Source of the DNA: an uncultured Opitutaceae bacterium
GTDB lineage: Bacteria > Verrucomicrobiota > Verrucomicrobiia > Opitutales > Opitutaceae
Assembly: GCA_937128785.1 (NCBI GenBank)
Contig: CAKZMS010000366.1
Span: forward strand, 1-8,845
Length of the DNA stretch: 8,845 bases
Direction: 5' to 3'
Part shown: positions 7,852 through 8,845 of the stretch, piece after piece
Position numbering within the stretch: the stretch's first letter is position 1
Layout of the letters: each line of letters opens with the position of its first letter
Notes under the pieces: model-generated
Database searches by the model: none
What the model saw: the letters and a program-made list of their open reading frames with translations, nothing else
Told to the model about the DNA's origin: nothing
Translations under genes and position numbers: made by a program

Positions 7852-7916
7852 GGTAGGAGAAAAAATCACACCCCACTCGTGCCGTATGTCCAAAGGCTCA
7901 GGACCTTTTTACATTA

Positions 7917-8070
7917 AGGTGGGCACCTCCAGCAGCGGCTCCTGCCTTCCGATTTACGGCCCGGCATTCACCACCACCTCTCGGTTCCCGGAGAATCTCA
8001 AAGGCGAAGAGCGGTAGAAGACACCTCGAACACAGCAGGGTGTGACCAGCAAACGTAGGTGCCCCCACCC
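7917..8070 (-). ncRNA. Candidate structured RNA or leader element bounded by a long-range inverted repeat
   Basis: The 265-base spacer between the DUF2017-like gene and the membrane-protein gene codes for nothing I can support. On the + strand GGTGGGCACCT (7918-7928) is complementary to AGGTGCCCCCACC (8057-8069): 11 base pairs with a 2-base bulge, enclosing about 128 bases. Read on the - strand an extra G-U pair (8070 with 7917) can be added. Internal pairings on the - strand include a CCTGC/GCAGG pair, a TCTC-CGG-GAA-CCG-AGA hairpin near 7978-7994, and ACACC/GGTGT. The stretch CCCTGCTGTGTTCG on the - strand recalls the 5' part of 6S RNA, but I cannot find the 6S central bubble, so this stays a guess. 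Orientation is inferred from the flanking genes, all on the - strand. It could equally be a leader element of the membrane-protein/polymerase pair. Confidence 0.3.
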
Positions 8071-8079
8071 GTTCGTCAA
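8052..8079 (-). promoter_or_regulatory. Possible sigma-70-type promoter for the membrane protein / polymerase pair
   Basis: On the - strand TTGACG (8079-8074) is followed after 16 bases by TACGTT (8057-8052). The -35 element matches 5 of 6 consensus bases; the -10 matches only T1, A2 and T6. Transcription from here would start near 8045 and leave a leader of about 190 bases before the ATG at 7851. The site overlaps one arm of the inverted repeat, so promoter and outer stem cannot both belong to the same transcript. Weak evidence. Confidence 0.25.
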
Positions 8080-8116
8080 ATGCTAAGACCCGGTAATCCG
8101 GCCGCTCTCTCTCCGC

Positions 8117-8572
8117 CTACGAAACCGACGGTTCAAGATGCTCGATCACCAACTCCTGCACCGTCGCCAAAAAGAGATAACACATGAAATAGCGCCGTTG
8201 CTCTTCCGGCATCATCTCGAGTTCCACCTCGCCTGACTCGAGAACCTCGTCAGCGATTTCTTCCAGGAATTGATCCTTCAAACGCAATCGCACCGCGGCA
8301 CATGCCCGGAGAATGGCATCGGCGTTGTCCTCATCAAAATTAACGACCCCGGACGAAAAGAAATCGGAATCGAACAAGGCCAGCAGACTTTGCACATCAC
8401 CATTCTGGGCGGCGACCAATTCATCGCGCCAATTCTCCCGCAGGTCTTCGTCGATTCGCTCCAGTTGCACCGGCGCCGCCAGCTGATCGTCCAATGAGTC
8501 GCTGACGGATTTGATGACATCCAACAGCGGAGCCACCACGGCCAAACTCAGTTTTACTTCAATCCGTTTCAT
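8117..8572 (-). CDS. DUF2017-like small acidic protein encoded with ClpS
   Basis: The 151-residue product is acidic and mostly helical, with no signal peptide or membrane segment, so it should be cytoplasmic. Its pattern is an N-terminal hydrophobic segment (VKLSLAVVAPLLDVI), a central D-F-F-S-S-G-V-V-N-F region, a V-R-L-R-L-K-D helix and a C-terminal Y-F-M-C-Y-L-F-L-A-T-V-Q-E-L helix. This resembles DUF2017, a family of unknown function that I know from actinobacterial genomes directly beside clpS. No catalytic motif is apparent. The ATG at 8572 lies 14 bases inside the end of clpS, so translational coupling is likely and a role with the ClpS/Clp protease system is inferred from position only. 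The stop is TAG at 8117-8119, followed by the structured spacer. Confidence 0.7.
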   Translation of the reverse strand: MKRIEVKLSLAVVAPLLDVIKSVSDSLDDQLAAPVQLERIDEDLRENWRDELVAAQNGDVQSLLALFDSDFFSSGVVNFDEDNADAILRACAAVRLRLKDQFLEEIADEVLESGEVELEMMPEEQRRYFMCYLFLATVQELVIEHLEPSVS

Positions 8573-8845
8573 TGCGTTCCAATATCGCCGTCAGGTGCCA
8601 TTGCTGCAGGACAAAGGCAAAATGCTCCGCTTGCTCACGCAACCCGCACCAGACCACCGAGCGGCCATCCTCATGCACCTCCAACATGTGCTTGCGGGCC
8701 CGAGGCTCGCTGAAGCCAAACACCTTGCGGAACACGAGCACGACATAGCTCATCAAATTCACGGGATCGTTGAGCACGACCACCTTCCACGGTCCACTGA
8801 GGGCGGTGGCCTCGGCAGATTCCTCCACCGGTGCAGTGGTTGTTT
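8559..8845 (-). CDS. clpS: ATP-dependent Clp protease adaptor ClpS, 5' end beyond window
   Basis: ClpS delivers proteins with destabilising N-terminal residues (N-degrons) to ClpA- or ClpC-type unfoldases. The signature is clear: W-K-V-V-V-L-N-D-P-V-N-L-M-S-Y-V, then V-F-G-F and M-L-E-V-H. The N-D pair, the Met and the His correspond to the N-degron pocket of E. coli ClpS (Asn34, Asp35, Met40, His66). The third acidic residue of the E. coli pocket is Pro here, and the NDPVNLMSYV form is the one I know from Actinobacteria. A GTG at 8828 could start the protein, but the frame stays open to the window edge (T-T-T-A-P-V upstream) and no better start is visible, so the true start probably lies outside. 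The last 14 bases overlap the DUF2017-like gene. Confidence 0.9.
   Translation of the reverse strand, partial: TTTAPVEESAEATALSGPWKVVVLNDPVNLMSYVVLVFRKVFGFSEPRARKHMLEVHEDGRSVVWCGLREQAEHFAFVLQQWHLTAILERNETD

Noticed and set aside
7334..7876. - strand frame of 180 codons spanning the membrane protein and the polymerase start
   Set aside because: It is the shifted shadow of two better-supported genes and has no recognisable sequence.
7892..7910. Rho-independent terminator on the + strand (AAAGG / CCTTT with a T-run)
   Set aside because: The stem is only 5 bp, mostly A-T, with a 7-base loop, and no + strand gene ends there. A competing GTCC/GGAC pairing is just as likely.
7917..8070. SRP RNA or cobalamin riboswitch in the spacer
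   Set aside because: The SRP GGAAGCAGC-type loop is absent. The run GGGAACCGAGAGGTGG only vaguely recalls a B12-box region and the conserved core does not follow.
8085..8117. tRNA-Ser-like 3' end (TCCGGCC...CTCTCCGCC on the + strand)
   Set aside because: No T-loop TTCGA, no matching acceptor 5' strand upstream, and no anticodon arm; the resemblance is limited to the acceptor-like tail.

Overview
The window looks like a GC-rich environmental bacterium of the Verrucomicrobia, probably Opitutales-like. The evidence is a Gfo/Idh/MocA oxidoreductase of the type abundant in that phylum, pyrimidine-rich leaders without Shine-Dalgarno sequences, and a clpS/DUF2017-type pair. The assignment is made from recalled protein resemblance, not a search. 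The left edge is not trustworthy: bases 1-40 are nearly pure G, and bases about 41-358 encode a piece of an actinobacterial RNA polymerase beta' subunit joined in frame to the truncated oxidoreductase. This is most simply a chimeric contig end.

Bases 359-5301 (+ strand) hold four tightly packed genes: a 5'-truncated Gfo/Idh/MocA oxidoreductase; a secreted discoidin (F5/8 type C)-like protein; a polytopic GT-C-type membrane glycosyltransferase resembling the Agl23/TIGR03663 family; and a 560-residue fusion of an ApbE-like flavin transferase domain to a polyprenyl-phosphate-type GT2 glycosyltransferase. The last two overlap by an ATGA. They suggest a two-step route: the GT2 half would charge a lipid-phosphate carrier with sugar inside the cell, and the GT-C protein would use that donor outside. 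The ApbE half is the odd part and the most interesting protein feature here.

Bases 5307-8845 (- strand) converge on the first block with a 5-base gap. Read in the direction of transcription they hold a 5'-truncated clpS; an overlapping small acidic protein resembling DUF2017; a 265-base spacer with a long-range inverted repeat and a possible promoter; a four-helix membrane protein of unknown function; and a complete family B DNA polymerase that is not of the classical Pol II layout.

I see no tRNA or rRNA genes, CRISPR arrays, insertion sequences or attachment sites. The best candidates for something undescribed are the ApbE-GT2 fusion with its GT-C partner, and the structured spacer at about 7917-8070.
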